A DNA stretch of 64,000 bases from Tribonema minus (Eukaryota; Sar; Xanthophyceae; Tribonematales; Tribonemataceae). The translations under genes and the position numbers were made by a program. The DNA lies in NCBI GenBank assembly GCA_017506865.1, contig JAFCMP010000057.1:434001-498000 (forward strand), in the 5' to 3' direction. The notes below the pieces were generated by a model that was not told the DNA's origin, ran no database searches, and saw only the letters and a list, made by a program, of their open reading frames with translations. This document shows, in pieces, positions 46,163 to 59,658 of this stretch; within the stretch, counting starts at the first letter, position 1, and every line of letters begins with the position of its first letter.

Positions 46163-48354
46163 GGCGCCTCGTGCTCAGGTAACGCCGAGCCAAGCGCTTC
46201 AGCAAGCAATCAAACAGATGCTGCTCTGTTCTAGTGTCCACAGGTTCGCTGCCGACGCTGTCTGCTGCACCTGCATCCAAGTGAGATGGCTACATAGCAG
46301 CTGTGCTTGTACGCACTCCATGTATGCGCGCAAGTACCCCCGACTCCAAGGGGCTTCATTGTTGCACCTTTTGAGAGATCGATGCATAGTAAGTTAAAAA
46401 GCCTGGCGCCAGCGTTGCAGGGGACGAGTGCGGGAGCCGGGCAGCTGCACCTGCCTGGTCAGCTTTGCGGGGAGGAAGGAGTGCGGGAGCCGGGGGTAGC
46501 GACAAAGCCCGGTCCAGGCTTTTTTGGTTCTGCAGCGCGCATGAAACTACGGCACACAGGACAAAGCAGCTGCAGGAGATGAGACATGTTGCAGCACAGC
46601 AGAGAGGTAGATGCAGCAGGCAGGAGCTACATCTGGTGGCGATCCCCCCAAGTTCCACTCGCAGTGAGAACTTTCTGTGCGTTTCCGGTGGCCTTGCGCT
46701 GCTGACCGTGGCGCAATGCTCGCGCTGGCGTCGGCGTTTGCGGCTGGATGAACTGGAGGTGACGTATTATTTCAGGCGTTTTCACGATTGCAGAGGTGTT
46801 GCCGTCGTGCTCACCCTCGAGGACGCAGGTATACCCCTGATACACACTTGCTTGCAGCGGCATGTTGACATACATTACGATATTTAAATGTGTAGTGCAG
46901 GATCGCATCTACTTCATTTTTGTGTGCGATTGTCGTCGATTGGCAGGTTCACTTGGTCGTGTTCGTTGATGGCAGGTTTCACAGCGATTTGAAAGGATGA
47001 GGACGAGGCTCCGCTAATGCTACTGCAAGTCGACAGGGAATCCACAATTGCCGACGCTTGAATACGGGTTAAGGTACCTCTTCTCCATAAGAGCTGCTCT
47101 TGTTAAACAGCGGCCCCTGTGAAGCATTTCGACCCCCTGGCTTTGTCTCTGGCTGCTGAACGTTCAGGTAGGTCATCTTGCACATAATTACTTCACTTCA
47201 GAGCTGACTCTACCTGTGTGTTGCTTGTGCAGCTCTGCCCTCTCACTTGCCTTTTGTGTTCCCCTTCGCTGCGCCCAAAAGCGAATGTCACCCCATCCAA
47301 TAGGTGTTTGGGTTTGTCAAGGTATGCCTGTGACTTCGAGGCACTAGTTAGGGTCAACACTTGCGTGCGCACACATTGAGCTAATTTCTTTGCCATGCCT
47401 CTGTGACCTTGATCAGTCCACAGGTGTACTATGCGTGCGTACTGCATGAAGCTCGTGTGGCTTGCTCAGAAACAGACCAACATCGGCAACGCCGAGAAGC
47501 AGGCTCTGCAAATACGCTGCTGCCAACTGGACTTCTGCCATCACTGCCGCCATTTTGCCAGCAATCAGCTTTTCATCAACAGCCTGCTTCACAAACACAG
47601 CTTGAGCTAAGTTTTGCGCAAGCTTCTGAAGTCGGGATTTTCATTTACATGAACCTTGACGGATTGCCCAGCGAACCTTGTTCAATGCACATGTGCACAC
47701 CTATTACTGTACATGTTCACATCTGGGTATAGACGTGCGCATCATTGATGGTATTGACATGCATGGCATTGACAACACCTGTACCACAGTGTGACGCAGT
47801 CATACATCAGATTTCTTGATTTCAAGGAACCCAAAAAATAGGACTTTCAAAAACCTTGACGGTTTTCAAACTGCATGCCTTCTTTGTGAAACAAATGATT
47901 CTTCCTTTGGATCGATCGTAAATAACAGGCGTTGGCATCATCAGGCTGGGTTTTAGGTGGCGAGCCGTTGCCGCCAGAGCAACTCCATATCAGTGCGTTA
48001 ACCGGTGTCCATTTGCAACATATGGCGAAGTTCAGCGTTCGAGTTCGCGTTCGCGTCCGCTGACCCATGCAATCCGATTGGCAAATTGGTAGAGTGGAGA
48101 ATCGCGCGCGCGCCAAAACCGAAAAGAAGGCTCGCCCCCAACCAATATTGCTGTGCAGACTGTAATTGTACGCGCTGCTGCGGGGTCTTGATTGTTGTCG
48201 ACCTACACTCAGCCTGCTAACGCATGAAGCCAGCCAGCCGCCCGCCTCATTTGCCATGTTAATTGGATTGAGAAAACCGTCTTAGGCGATTTTTGTTGTC
48301 AAATTAAAAAAAAATTGAGACCCGCTCTGAACTTGTGAACTTTGTACGTACATT
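46163..48354. other. Region upstream of the transporter; no gene assigned
   Basis: The transporter promoter and 5' UTR should lie at the left end. GAGTGCGGGAGCCGGG occurs twice near 46427 and 46478. On the minus strand, 47622-47413 reads as a possible terminal exon (preceded by TTCAG, peptide KLAQNLAQAVFVKQAVDEKL and onward to a stop, alanine/leucine-rich and helix-like). No partner exons or family were found, so it is only a candidate. Confidence 0.35.
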
Positions 48355-48620
48355 AAATTTTAAATAAATAGGCAAGGAGGCCGGGTTGCCATGCAATCGA
48401 AAAATTTGCACCAACGCAGCAGCCTAATACAGTTTTCGCTGTGAATCCGGGCGTGTGTGAACCGCATCCTGCGCGCCACGTCGTGGCAAATGCAACGTCG
48501 CCGCGCGCTAGCTACCACGCATGTAAAGCCCTTCAGCGCAAATCTCGTGGCGCAGGCAGCGGCAGCTCGAAGGCTAGTAGTCATGGGCGCTGCACAGCCC
48601 CACGCTCGCCATGACGATCG
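48355..48620 (-). mobile_element. Truncated 3' end of a related LINE, minus strand
   Basis: Read on the minus strand, about 48430-48360 matches the 3' UTR of the full LINE (AGGCTGCTGCGTTG, TTTTCGATTGCAT, GGCAACCCGGCCTCC, then a T/A-rich tail). The match is clearly more diverged than the 15587 copy. Upstream coding similarity fades quickly, so the copy is probably a short 5'-truncated insertion of a sister subfamily; the 5' limit is approximate. Its 3' junction, like the other two, reads into GTACA (TACGTACAAAG on the minus strand). Confidence 0.6.
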
Positions 48621-51600
48621 ACCCTCACAAGCTGCGCGTGATCTGATTGGCCTTGGTTTCCGATTTCGCTTGTGAAATTATTGTTGTTCCGGGGGCGGGC
48701 GCCTCTGCAATGTTTTCACGTGTGTTTCACGCCATAAGCTGCTGTACAGACGCCCTCGCCCTCGGGAGCGAGGCGAGGCGTGGTGAACCAATCGTCATCT
48801 ATTCGTCGAATGCCTGGTTGAAGTGTCTGCCTGTTTGTGTGTGTTGCAGCTGATGTTCACGTTTGATGTTCACGTCCTTTTCCATCCATGTCTGCTTATG
48901 CATAGAACGTACAGGTTACATTGCAGGTTTGGTCGAGCGAGCGTGATTGACCATTGTCTTCAGCCTCCAGGACGGTTTTTTAAATCTGTCATGTGCGCGG
49001 AGATATCAAAAGCCGGATGAACAGCGTACACGTCCCTCCCACTTGTAGAAACGAGATGCTCATTTAAGTCGTTGTCAAATTTCACGGCAGCACTTGCTTT
49101 GCATCGGCTACGTGCTATGCGCGCGTTCGTGGGATCTCTCGAGCCGATGACGAATTCTGCTGCACTGTTTTTCATTTCTCTAGAAAGTAACATCTGTGTG
49201 CCGGCGGCACCGCACCGTAGCACGACTATTTTGGCGTTTAGCTCTGCCGGACAAGATGCATGAGCATGCCCCCCCTGTCTCTTTTTTTTTTTTTTTTTTT
49301 AAACAAAAATAATGCCACGCTGATTATCAGTGATTATCAGCCAATGGAATGCCCCATACGGCTGCTCGCAGCACACATCGCTCGCGCGAGTTGGCAGCCG
49401 CAATAGCTGGCACGCTGGCTGCGAGAAAACTCTAAGATCTATTGATCGTGTTGCGTGTGAGTCCCTGCACGCGACAAAGCAGCTGCTGACGCAAGCACCG
49501 TGACGCGGCGACGGCGACTTGGCCCAGCTGCTGTGTGATTTTTACGAAAGGGTTGCAAAGGGCAGGGGTGCCGTGTGGAGAAGACTCGGCCAGCAAGATT
49601 TTAGCAGGACATTTGTCAGGCATCTGCACAAGCGGCCTACTAGTAGCCTGCCTTCTGACTGCCAGAACCGCCGCGGCTGTCATCGTCGGCCAGGAAGGCA
49701 CCCAATGTGGAGATGCTCTGAGACCTGCAGGGAGTAGTATGTATGTAGCTTCACCAATCGCGTACGAGAACTGGTAGGTTTTACCAGCCTACAGGATTCC
49801 GAACTACCGTAGTAGACCACTGTAAGTAAATGTAAGTAAATGCTTTGTTTTTTAATATAAAAGCACACATTTGTCAATTGTGTTGGGAGGTGCCATTTGG
49901 CGATGACGTCAAGAAGGGTGATCGATCAATGTGATCGATCCATGCGCATTATTGAGACTGTAGATTTGCAAGCTGCGTCTTTTCCACAGCGTTTGTGTTG
50001 AGCTCGTCGCTTCCCACCCTTGACCCGGGGGGGGGGGGGATGTCGATGCACACACAGCATCACACCACTGTCTGACTTTTGCCGTTGGCTTGCCGAAAGC
50101 CGTTGAGATTTAAATTTGAATTTTGAGGTCACGTGACGTGAAAGGTTTGACGAAGAGTCCAACGTTCGCAGACTCTGACGCGACAACTCCGCGGGACACA
50201 CGCCGTGACACCCACACACACTAGACGGGACTCCGCGTCTTTACGGACAGTGTGCAGGTGCAGCTTGCCAAATACAAGCGGAAATCGGAAATCTGAGCCC
50301 AAGAGCGCTCGCAACCCTCAACTTGGTCCGTGTCCACGTTGCCCATTTCCGTTCTGGAGCCAGTCCACAGCCTTGCCTTCCCTCACCGCTTGGTGGCCAG
50401 ACTGAGTCCATCCCGCTATCGCCAGGTACGTCCTGAAATGTTGCTGCTGCGGCGTCTCAGCAGACTGGGCATCATGAAGTTTGTCGCGGTCAGCATCGTT
50501 CGAAGCCTCTGGCAGATCGATCGTTCGAAGCCCTTGGGTCCCGTTGGCCAAAAGTCAGCCGCAGACGCCATCGCAGCTGGTCCGGCAGGCGACCACCGCT
50601 CTTCCGCGTGGGGCATTTCGCCGCCCCCGCCGAGGAACCGAGCAATACTGGTGGCCGCCTCACAACAGCTGCAGCAGCTGCAACATATCCTGGTGAACTT
50701 GAAAATGCAGCATGGAGTTGGATGGAGGCTGAGCGTGTGAGCTGGCTGCAATAGCCGCATCGCTTCGCCTACCCACACTTGAAGCAAGCCCTTAATTGGC
50801 TGCTGCCGCAGCCACAGCATGCGAAACCAATTTGGCAGTCAGCTCACGCGGCACCTGGTCCAGAACAGTTACAGTTCTGTGTCATCCAATGTTGAAATTT
50901 GAACTAAATGGATCAGCAGCAAATGAGATGCTAGTAGCTGTCACTGTGAGAGAGGACGTTGGGTCTCCAAGAGCACACCCAAGCTGATTCCAAAAAGAAT
51001 ACCACCAGCGGATGGTGGCCGCAGTTCTCATTGACAACCAGCCTGCCTGAGGCTCCGCAGACTTTTAGAAATAGAATCTCAGAGTTGAGAATTGGAGAAT
51101 CGGCACTTTGGCAGTCAGCCCGAGCCATCGGCACATACAGTGACTGCTGCCAAATTGATCTCGGAATTTGAATATCTCTCATGGTTTTAGGCCGTCGAAC
51201 GATGTCATGGTTAGCATCGATCGGTGCCGTGTGACAGTGGACTGCGAGGCCGAAGTGCGCTGCCTGTAATTCAAATGTATGACCAGTGAAAAATCAATAC
51301 ATTTGGGTCAGAGGCGCTCGCAAGTCCCTAAGTAGCCTCAGTACACGCCACTCAGTCTGGCATACTCGGCTGAAGTATATTTTGCTTTATTCGGACCAAG
51401 CAAACGACCACTGGATGCCAACAGTCACTGTTACAGTATTGCGTTGCATCATGAGGTCACTGCTCGCCAACCTCCAGGATTCCTTACTGCTGCTGCCTTG
51501 AGCCATGCCTTTGTCGCCGCCTGCAACTCAGCAGCTGCATTGTGGCACAACCTGGATCCCGGCAACTTGAAGTTGAGTTCACAACTTGCGCACCCCACTG

Positions 51601-52004
51601 CCACCATCCATATTATATCGCTGGCACTCTCGCTGCTCAGCCTGCCACTGGTACTGACAAGCAGTTCGCGCCTCACTGGACTCGCCGACGGCGTGATGTG
51701 CTGACCAGTGAGCACAGCAGCAGCTGTTGCGCCCCTGCAGCAAAACCCTGAGGGCGACGCTACCAATCAGGCTCTGACCCTCAGGCTGGCCCAACGGCTG
51801 ATGAGGTGGCCATGGCCGCCAGCTATAAAACCATCATCACGGATATTCTGCGTGCACGGCACCGTGACGCTCATCCATGCTGACTACTGTGTAAGGGAAG
51901 GGCTAAGGCTGCTTCTGCTTCTGCATCATCTGACAATTTGAAATTGAATCAGTTGCAAATTGAATGTCATCTGTGCAGGGGCCAATGTGGAGTGAAGTCT
52001 GCAG
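48621..52004. other. Mostly unassigned region with weak coding signals
   Basis: A T homopolymer of about 20 lies near 49281-49300, and a G run of about 12 near 50028-50039. Plus-strand stretches at about 50545-50745 (including HFAAPAEEPSNTGGRLTTAA and ending ELENAAWSWMEAER before a GTGAGC) and at about 51790-51870 (ADEVAMAASYKTIITDILRA) look like protein, but I cannot join them by phase. They may be 5' exons of the BAH-domain gene or a separate gene. Confidence 0.3.
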
Positions 52005-52111
52005 CTTCTACTGGACAAGAAGGATTTCATGAATAAACAGCCCCTCCTACCGGCGGCGGCAAAGCCAGTCATACCTCAGCCGCTGGCGGCCCCCGCCGTT
52101 CGACGTGACCT
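52005..52111 (+). CDS. Candidate isolated exon, possibly 5' part of the BAH-domain gene
   Basis: Between an acceptor (CTGCAG ending at 52004) and a donor (GTGAGT at 52112) the frame reads LLLDKKDFMNKQPLLPAAAK then a proline/alanine-rich stretch. The splice sites are good and the peptide is well composed, but no family was recognised. The link to the downstream gene rests on position and strand only. Confidence 0.4.
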
Positions 52112-54102
52112 GTGAGTGGACAAGCTGGCAGCAACTGAACTGAAAGCTGCAACGGCTGCACAGTTCATACATTAGTAGCAAATTGAATGCACCACATGTT
52201 CTTGCGCACTCAATAACTCTCAAAAGATTGGTCAGTTATTCTCAGGGACCGCCTTGCACGTGATGGTAGACTCACAAATAGGCACATTTTTTACATGATG
52301 TGAAAGTACCAACTTCAGCCTGAGCATTCTAGCAGCTAGAGGTACATTTTATTGGATTTAAAGAAAACATCCAGAGTGTTCTTGCTCTACTCCAAGCATC
52401 TGAATAATCAGGCGTCCAGATGAGCTTGACTGCGAGTACAACATTCAGTTACAGTAAGCACATCATTGCACCACCGTGCGTGCTTTCATCATGGTGTCAG
52501 GTTGTACTAGGAGTTTCACCAATTGAGTGCACAACGATATCATTGGGTTGACAAAGTGTAGTCTGCAAACCCATTACATTGTCTGCTAAGCGAACACGGT
52601 GTGGTACATACTGTGAAATCATGATGTATGCATCACATTGAAGTTATGGCAGTCTGCAATATCACACAAGACAGATGTCATGTTTACTAGATCAGCTCAG
52701 TGAGTATGGCCTCGCTTAGCCCATTCACACATGGAACCCCAAATGCTTAAATGCATCCAAGACCAAAGTCCAGTACAGCATTAATCAGGGCACGAGTAGC
52801 ATTCAAGTTGTGATGTTGTAGCCCCACACATGGGAACCTCCGACTGTTGACGTGTTGAACTTAAGATAGATCCGGCTGCGACATACAGTCCGATGGTGCT
52901 TGTTGAACTTGACCTTCAATCCAACTTCAATGTGTTCCTACAGCTTCAACAAACAAGAAGCAGGTACGCCAACACTGAGGTAGGACAACATTTTGGTACC
53001 AGGCAACTCAAACAGGGGCTCGCCGCAGCGTGGGATACGCTCTGGTCCTATGACTATTTAAGCATCTGTTGATAGCAGATCTGTTGCTGTCAGGCAAGCA
53101 GTTGAAGCTAGCAACATCACAGACACGTACACAAGAACGTGAAAGGAAAATGTGTAATGATCGTGCAATTCAACAACGGCACTGGTCACTGCGTCACAAA
53201 CGACTGGCGACATGCCAGCCGCACACCGGCCAAACAATGGAGGCTACAATGGCTTTTGCAGCATGCGAAAGTGCTGCTGTTGCGTCTGCTCCTGCTAGGA
53301 TCAGGAGTGCAGATCACAGAGTTGAAGTGCACTCCTTTGTGCAGATCAAGCAAGGCTAAGAGCACTGCTGCAGCTATGTTCTCAAGCAGCCCACTTTAGC
53401 CGGACGCAGCCGACCTAAGCGTCCATCTTCTCCGCCGCATGCTGGGCTTAACATAACCTACTACCAACTGCCTTGGTTGCATGTTAGCATTCTGGCTTGC
53501 ATCTGGGCCGAGAGCATCCTCACAGGCGGTCATGGTCAACATGTTAAATTGAGTGGTCTGAAGTGTATTTATAAATCAGGTGCAGAGATATGATCTGGTG
53601 GCTCTGCCTTTACCGCTGGCGTAAAAGCTTGTGCACACTTGGCAGAGTACAGAGCGAGGGAGCCAGGAGCAATGGTACATGTGCGGACCCTTAATTGCCC
53701 GCAGCCCATGCTACATGTGCCTGATGCATGGGTCTGTCACTGAGTAATTGGCAGCTCCCCGCCAGGCTGGTGAAGGCAGGGCCAGTTGCAATTTCATCAG
53801 CCTAAGTAGCCTACTCTGTTGTGACCAGCAGCCGCGCTCACTCGAGAAGTGAGCAGACCACACCTCTCTCTCTCTGCGGTCACTTTCGGCTGATCCCAGA
53901 CACCGATTTCACAGTCAGCTGAAGTTATTTATTGGGTTCTGACTTCATTTCAGCAGGCTGCGAGACAGACACCAATCACATGCATCAACACATCTGTCTG
54001 TTGATGACATCAAACATCAAGTTGTGCAGGTGATGACCTATCCAATTTGACAGATTACTGAATAAAGTAGTATACTCGACGCTGCTGCTTCTTGATGATC
54101 AG
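52112..54102. other. Interval upstream of the first secure BAH-gene exon
   Basis: One further possible exon lies at about 53215-53355 (plus strand, peptide TMEATMAFAACESAAVASAP followed by a charged stretch), with an uncertain donor. The remainder shows no protein-like frame; a CT repeat of about 10 bases occurs near 53865. Confidence 0.35.
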
Positions 54103-57100
54103 GATCATACCATGGGCAGTTCTTCGACCGCAAGATGCTGCTGGTGCGACCTCCAGACCACCTGTTTCACAATACATGGCCGCTGGCAGTCGCTGGTCAC
54201 TGGTGCATCCAGCAATCAACAGTGGCACCCATCAGGCAGCTGTCAGAAGTGCCCCCAGGCCTTTTGACCTTGCCAAACAGGTGATGCTTTATATGGGCTA
54301 CTGTTATTTACGTTGTGTGCAGTACTTCTGTCTTTTCCTGCGCACTCATACAAACAATACTCGTATATATGTTCTGGACTTGAGCACAACGCATGTTGGC
54401 CCATCTCTAGTTCTAAATGGCAGGATGCAGGACAATTGAAGTCTAAGTCTGGGTCCTGCTAGCCCAGTTCGAATGCATCAGTTCTGGATATACCATGGCT
54501 GAAGTGCTGCGGCAGGGCCGCATGCTTATGCATAGATGAACTTCAGATGATGACTAGCTGAATGGCATAGGCAGTGTTTCACTGTTCCACACACTGGGTG
54601 CATGCACTGGTTGAAAAAAAATTTAGCATGGTTTGTGACCTACTGTAAATGTAAGGAATTACCTAGAGCAATGTCTCCAGTGTGCTGAAAGTTCGATTTG
54701 GATGTGCTACACCGCTGTATTGCCAATTTTGATCGCAACCCACCAACATCATGGTGGCTTGCTCTCATTGTATGCAGGTGGACTTGCGGACCAACGAAAC
54801 CTCAATTTTCGGCGTTGGCGACACTGTTTTGCACCATGGAGCAGCGGTAAGCTTGAGATTGTGTACCTGAGAATGCCCGTGCATTTGATAGATGTGATGT
54901 GAGCAGTGAGACAATATACCGCATTTTGGAACGGTTCCATCACTATGTTGGTTAACCGAATAAGGCAAACGGAGAACAACGCTTCATTATTTGCCACTGC
55001 CTTCCTACTGCCTTCCAACGGCTGCTGAACTACCCAAGGACGTGCTTCTCAATACCAGAGGACCAGATATGGCTACAGCTCATACTTGCAATCACTGACG
55101 TTTTCAGGTCCACTGTGTGTAATGATGATGCAGTTGCTGGCACTCTCATGGACGCTTTGATGGTGCTAGCCATATGTGCCGCCTGCTTCAGCCCACAATT
55201 CATCTTAGAGAAGTGCCACATGGAGCGTAAATAGTTCCCTGGCTGCAGGGCTACCTTGCAAGTGCAGTAGCTGCAGGCTCTGTTGCTTGCTGCTACTTAC
55301 TCCACCATCTTTGCCGGTGACCTGCATCGCAGCTTTTGTTACATCTTCAGGAGCAGTGTCAGGCCAGCATCATACGAGTATCATCAGGTTGCATTTGTCA
55401 ACTGCAAAGATTGAATTGGTCATCAACGCACACCAGACACCAAATAGGCCCATCTGGGTGCAAATGCAGTGTGTGCCATGAGCAGCTCATAGTTACAAAC
55501 CAGATTGTTTTCGTAGAGCCATGACCACTGCTTCCATACTGCGCAGCCTGTTCACCAGTCATTGCACTCGCTGACCTGTCTGCTCTCTCTTCTGGTGCAT
55601 GTTCGCCTGCGCAGGACCCGCCAGCCGCTTCAAATTCTGGACTGCATCATCCACCTCGTGTTGGCCAGATCATAGGGTTCTCGCAGGATGTTCATGGTGC
55701 CAAGTGGGTCACTGTGAAGCTCTACTGCAGGTGTGTGTTGTATTGTATGTATTGATTACTTATAATAGTTCCGTGATAATATTGTGAATTTTATCTCTCA
55801 ACTTGACACATACCCTACAAATGTGTGTGCAATGCAGTCGAGCTGAGCCGTGATTGCAACGCTATGATGAGCAGGCCCGCCATGCTCCTGCCGTTTTGCC
55901 TGCAACATATGGGTATGACTGTTGAATGTCTGGCAGTGTGACGCAGCTGCAAATTGCGCAGCACGGGGTGCTGAATGCTTCTGTGTGCATGCTCATGATC
56001 TGCAAGGAATGCTTTGTGGAGATTCAACAGTGATGATTTCAAAACTCATGAAATGCTCAGTCAGGCATGTTGCTCATTGACATTGTCGTCAGCAATGTTC
56101 TCCGGTCAGTCACTCACTATCATGACACTATTGATATCCCTTCTCCCGTGCAGGCCCACAGAGTGCGCACTGCCACCATCAAGTATACAACAGCGTTTTC
56201 ATGCCACTGGCCGGGCCGCAGTGCGTGCGGGTCTATGGCCAAAAACCACCCTCACCGATGGCATGCATGAGCGAGAGCTGTTCGCCACCAGCCACACATC
56301 AGTGGTGCCCTTGGCGAGCATTCGGGGACATGCACACATGTACTCACATGTGCCTCTTGCACACAAGCCTCTCAAGCAGAAGGCAAGCTCTACTTACCTA
56401 CACAATGAGCACGCCTCAGGTTTCTGATAATGTTTGTTGGTAGCCCCGTGTCACCACATGAAGTGCACAAACATGCTGCAAGAAAAGTCATTGCAGACCT
56501 AGCATTGCTGCCCTTCTTTGAAAGTGCCTTGCCGTGGTCAATCCGGCAGTAAGCTTCCTGTTCACACTATGCCAGTGCATTCATGAGCTCCATGTGTACA
56601 CAAGTCTCTAAGAAACAATGATTATGCTTGTGTTTTTGGATACAGAACGCCACACAAGACTGTATAGGTCGCTGTCATCCTGCACATAGTTGCACCGAGA
56701 GCGCCGCCTTTCCCTCTGGTCTTATTGTTCTGCCACCCCTCTCCTCTTGCTGCAGGGCGAGTTTTTGCTGCGGTGCAAGTGGGATGCTGCCACCCAACAA
56801 CTTGATTACCTGACCAGTGAGGAACTCAAGGTCAGTGTTGCCCTTTTGACCTGTTCCACACATGCAGGCTCGTAAAAAGGCTTGTGAGGAATGCTGTGAA
56901 TGTTGTCCAGTGTTGCTACACATTGTATATGTCTGCTGCTGCTTGAAGCCCTCTCGTCACCATTTTTCATGTCTCCTGCATTTCTTTCAAAGGTGATGTT
57001 GAGATGTAGGCACTGCTTCCAACATTGCTCGATGATTAATGCTCAACCTGCCCACAAATTGTGGCATGCATGCCCGTCATTCATGCCTGACATTTACGCC

Positions 57101-59658
57101 TGGAAAAATCGTAGTGCTACACATGGCACGTGGAAGCTCCATCGTTTACAGCACTCACCTAGGTGAATCTACTACTTGTTTACTTTACAGGGCACAGATT
57201 GAACTTTGTTCTTTTGAGTTGACATTGTGCGTTATTGCTGATTCTGGGCTTGATGCTGCTCTGTGTGATTTGCTTTATGTGCTCTGCAGCAAGCTCGTTG
57301 CTTGTCTGGAGCTATCCTTGTAGGGCCGGAACACCAGGCTGTTGTGCCTGCCTTGCAGATCAATGCTGCCAGCAAGCCATCAGCACACCCTTCTACAGAG
57401 GAAGTTGCTCCAGCATGGGGAGGGTCGACTGCAGAAGATGAACCATCAGTGCAGGCATACTTGGATGCCGCACGAGCAGCAGAAGTCTTTCGTGAAGGCA
57501 TGGTGAGTGTGCCATGTTGCCAAGTTTCTCGCTGTTCTGGATGGCACTGGTGACGGTATCCTTGAAAGTTTATGCAATCATTCATGCAGTCTCCAGTTTG
57601 CAAGGAAAGTGGCAATGCTGCACTTCAGCACGGCAATCGTTCTCATCATGCCCCTTTATTTTATGATTGGCAAGTCAGCTGCGTTATGGTGCTGTAAGGT
57701 TCTGTTTTCGGTGGGGGTGCATCAGCGGGACACTTTACATGTCACATGTGCATTTACAGCAATGGTGCCAACCATCTGGCAGCTGAAGCATGTCCCGCTT
57801 GCATACTGGCTTTGTTGATTTGTTAGGTGGTCAAGTTCAAGACATGCCATCAAACCTGGGGCCGCATAACTGCCAGCAGTGTCACCAGCCCTGCTGCCAG
57901 CAGCGCCAATGCGCAGTGTCCTATGGTGCCAGTGGAGATTGAAGGCAGCACACTCATGGTACCGCGCACCAACATCATTGGCCACTTCTCCGAAGACATT
58001 GCCCTTGATGTGCTGCAGAGTGTTGGACGGGATTCTGTGCGTGCATTACGCCAGCTTTCCGATCCGCGCTTCTGTTACAATCCGCTGATGCACTGGCCCG
58101 CTGAGGCATTAGCAAAACTGCCACAGCTACAAAAAGCGGCTGCAAGACGAATGCGCATTGCGAAAGCTCGCGCATGGGAATCCGTTCCTGATGGACCGCC
58201 CGGTGCAGAGATCGACCTTGCTTTTGTCCGCAAACACGGGTCGCAAATCCTTAACTGCACTGCAAAGGCAGCCATGGAGCTTGTGCTGCGGTGTCCGCCG
58301 CCGCATTCGCCTAAAGTTGCTGATGCTGCGGATGGCAGTGGTGGTGGTGCAAACTCAAGGAGCAAGCTGGACGCAGGAGTTCTATCCCAACTGAGGTTCC
58401 TGCGCGCTGTAAAAGGTACCCTCAGCTCAACATTTAGCTTTGTAAAGGCAGGAGTGTCACACTTGCAATTGAGGTCTTGTACAGTATACGGTCGTTGGTT
58501 CACATGCGAGACGAGTGAGTAAATCAGAGTGCAAATGTTGCTCTAAGTAATGTTTGCTCCTGAATAGTCTACCAGTCTTCGCATATCAATGTCAAGTCCA
58601 GTAAACTTGGCAGCAAGTTTGTGTGTCGAACATTGAACATGAATCAAATTCAATGCGAGCTGCATGTCTGATATTGAGCTGAGTGATTCACTCACGTCGC
58701 AACGCCAGTACTTCAGTACACTCTGGCACACCGGACCGTAGTCCAATGCATCAGATCATACCCTGTTTGACTCCTATCTGGTAATCTCGGCTTCAGCAAA
58801 ATTCAAGGTGTGTAGCGTAATTCTACAGGGGGGTACACTCCGCAGGTGCATGCCTGTTGTTTTTGTAGCATGATCAGATAGGTCTACATTTGCTGCAGCC
58901 TCAGGCTTCTGCTCAGCAACGGCAAACAAATCAGACTGCAAGTCCTCAGTTAGGCTACGTGGGTGAGCAAAACTTGAGCAGCTGGAACCCAGTGAGCAAG
59001 CTGCGGCAATCAGGATTACTTGTGTTGCCTGTTCCGCCTTATAATGCCGTAGGCGGTGGCATGATACCCTGGCACTGAGAGCCGTCGTTATATGCAGCAC
59101 GGCTGCACGATGTGATCTGCCCACACAGTGCTGCACCTCGTCCGTTGAAACCTACAATAATCACAGCGATGCTTTACAGTTGCTTGACATATCATGTGGT
59201 GCTGTGCTTCTTTGCACGCAGTGTGCCTGCTGCCGGTTCAGTACGAGGCTTTTGAACGCGTGATTGGCAACATCATCACTGGGCACTACACCACCGAAGA
59301 TGCCAAACAGGCTGCTATCCGAGCTGCGCTGTTGGGGCGGCAGGATCTTGAGGTGCTGTTTGCAAAGGAAGTCATTGCGCCATGTCACGCAATGCAGGCC
59401 AGAAAACAGCAGAGGCCAACAAAGCGGCGCAAGACTCGCTCATCCTTATTGGAAGCAGAAGACATCAGGCCAAGAAAACCACTCATCACCACTATCCCAC
59501 CCAGACCGGCATTGAGCGCCGTTGCTGCCGAGGTCATTGACCTAGCCACGACAGACTCCATGTGCGAGGACACAGAGGCAGATGGGTCAGGGGATGCCAC
59601 TAGTGCGTGGTCTGACAGCGAACATGAGTGGGGAGCGGAGGAGGAGCTGGCGTTGTGA
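54103..59658 (+). CDS. BAH-domain protein, at least 8 exons; 5' end not resolved
   Basis: Exons: A 54103-54280, B 54778-54846, C 55615-55730, D 56154-56382, E 56756-56830, F 57290-57502, G 57827-58415, H 59222-59658 (stop TGA). Phases agree; the intron after D uses a GC donor. Together they encode about 630 residues. Exons B-E form a bromo-adjacent homology domain: GVGDTVLHHG, then VGQIIGFSQDVHGAKWVTVK, RELFATSHTSVVPLASIRGH, and FLLRCKWDAAT. BAH domains bind nucleosomes or chromatin proteins. Exons F-G are of unknown fold. Exon H has a basic stretch KRRKTR (nuclear-signal-like) and EVIDL followed by acidic residues, a SUMO-interacting-type motif. No catalytic domain is seen, so the role is probably chromatin binding in the nucleus. 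An ATG at 54095 could start exon A, but the conserved acceptor ATCAG before 54103 suggests further 5' exons. A broken inverted copy lies at 13352-20872. Confidence 0.75.

Noticed and set aside
47413-47622. Minus-strand terminal exon of an unknown gene
   Set aside because: The peptide looks plausible and an acceptor precedes it, but no further exons or recognised family; mentioned only inside the regional entry.
52980-53770. Inverted-repeat continuation of the BAH duplication beyond exon A, against 22640-22990
   Set aside because: Short shared words only (GCAGCCCATG, CAGCCTG); by eye the similarity is not above background.
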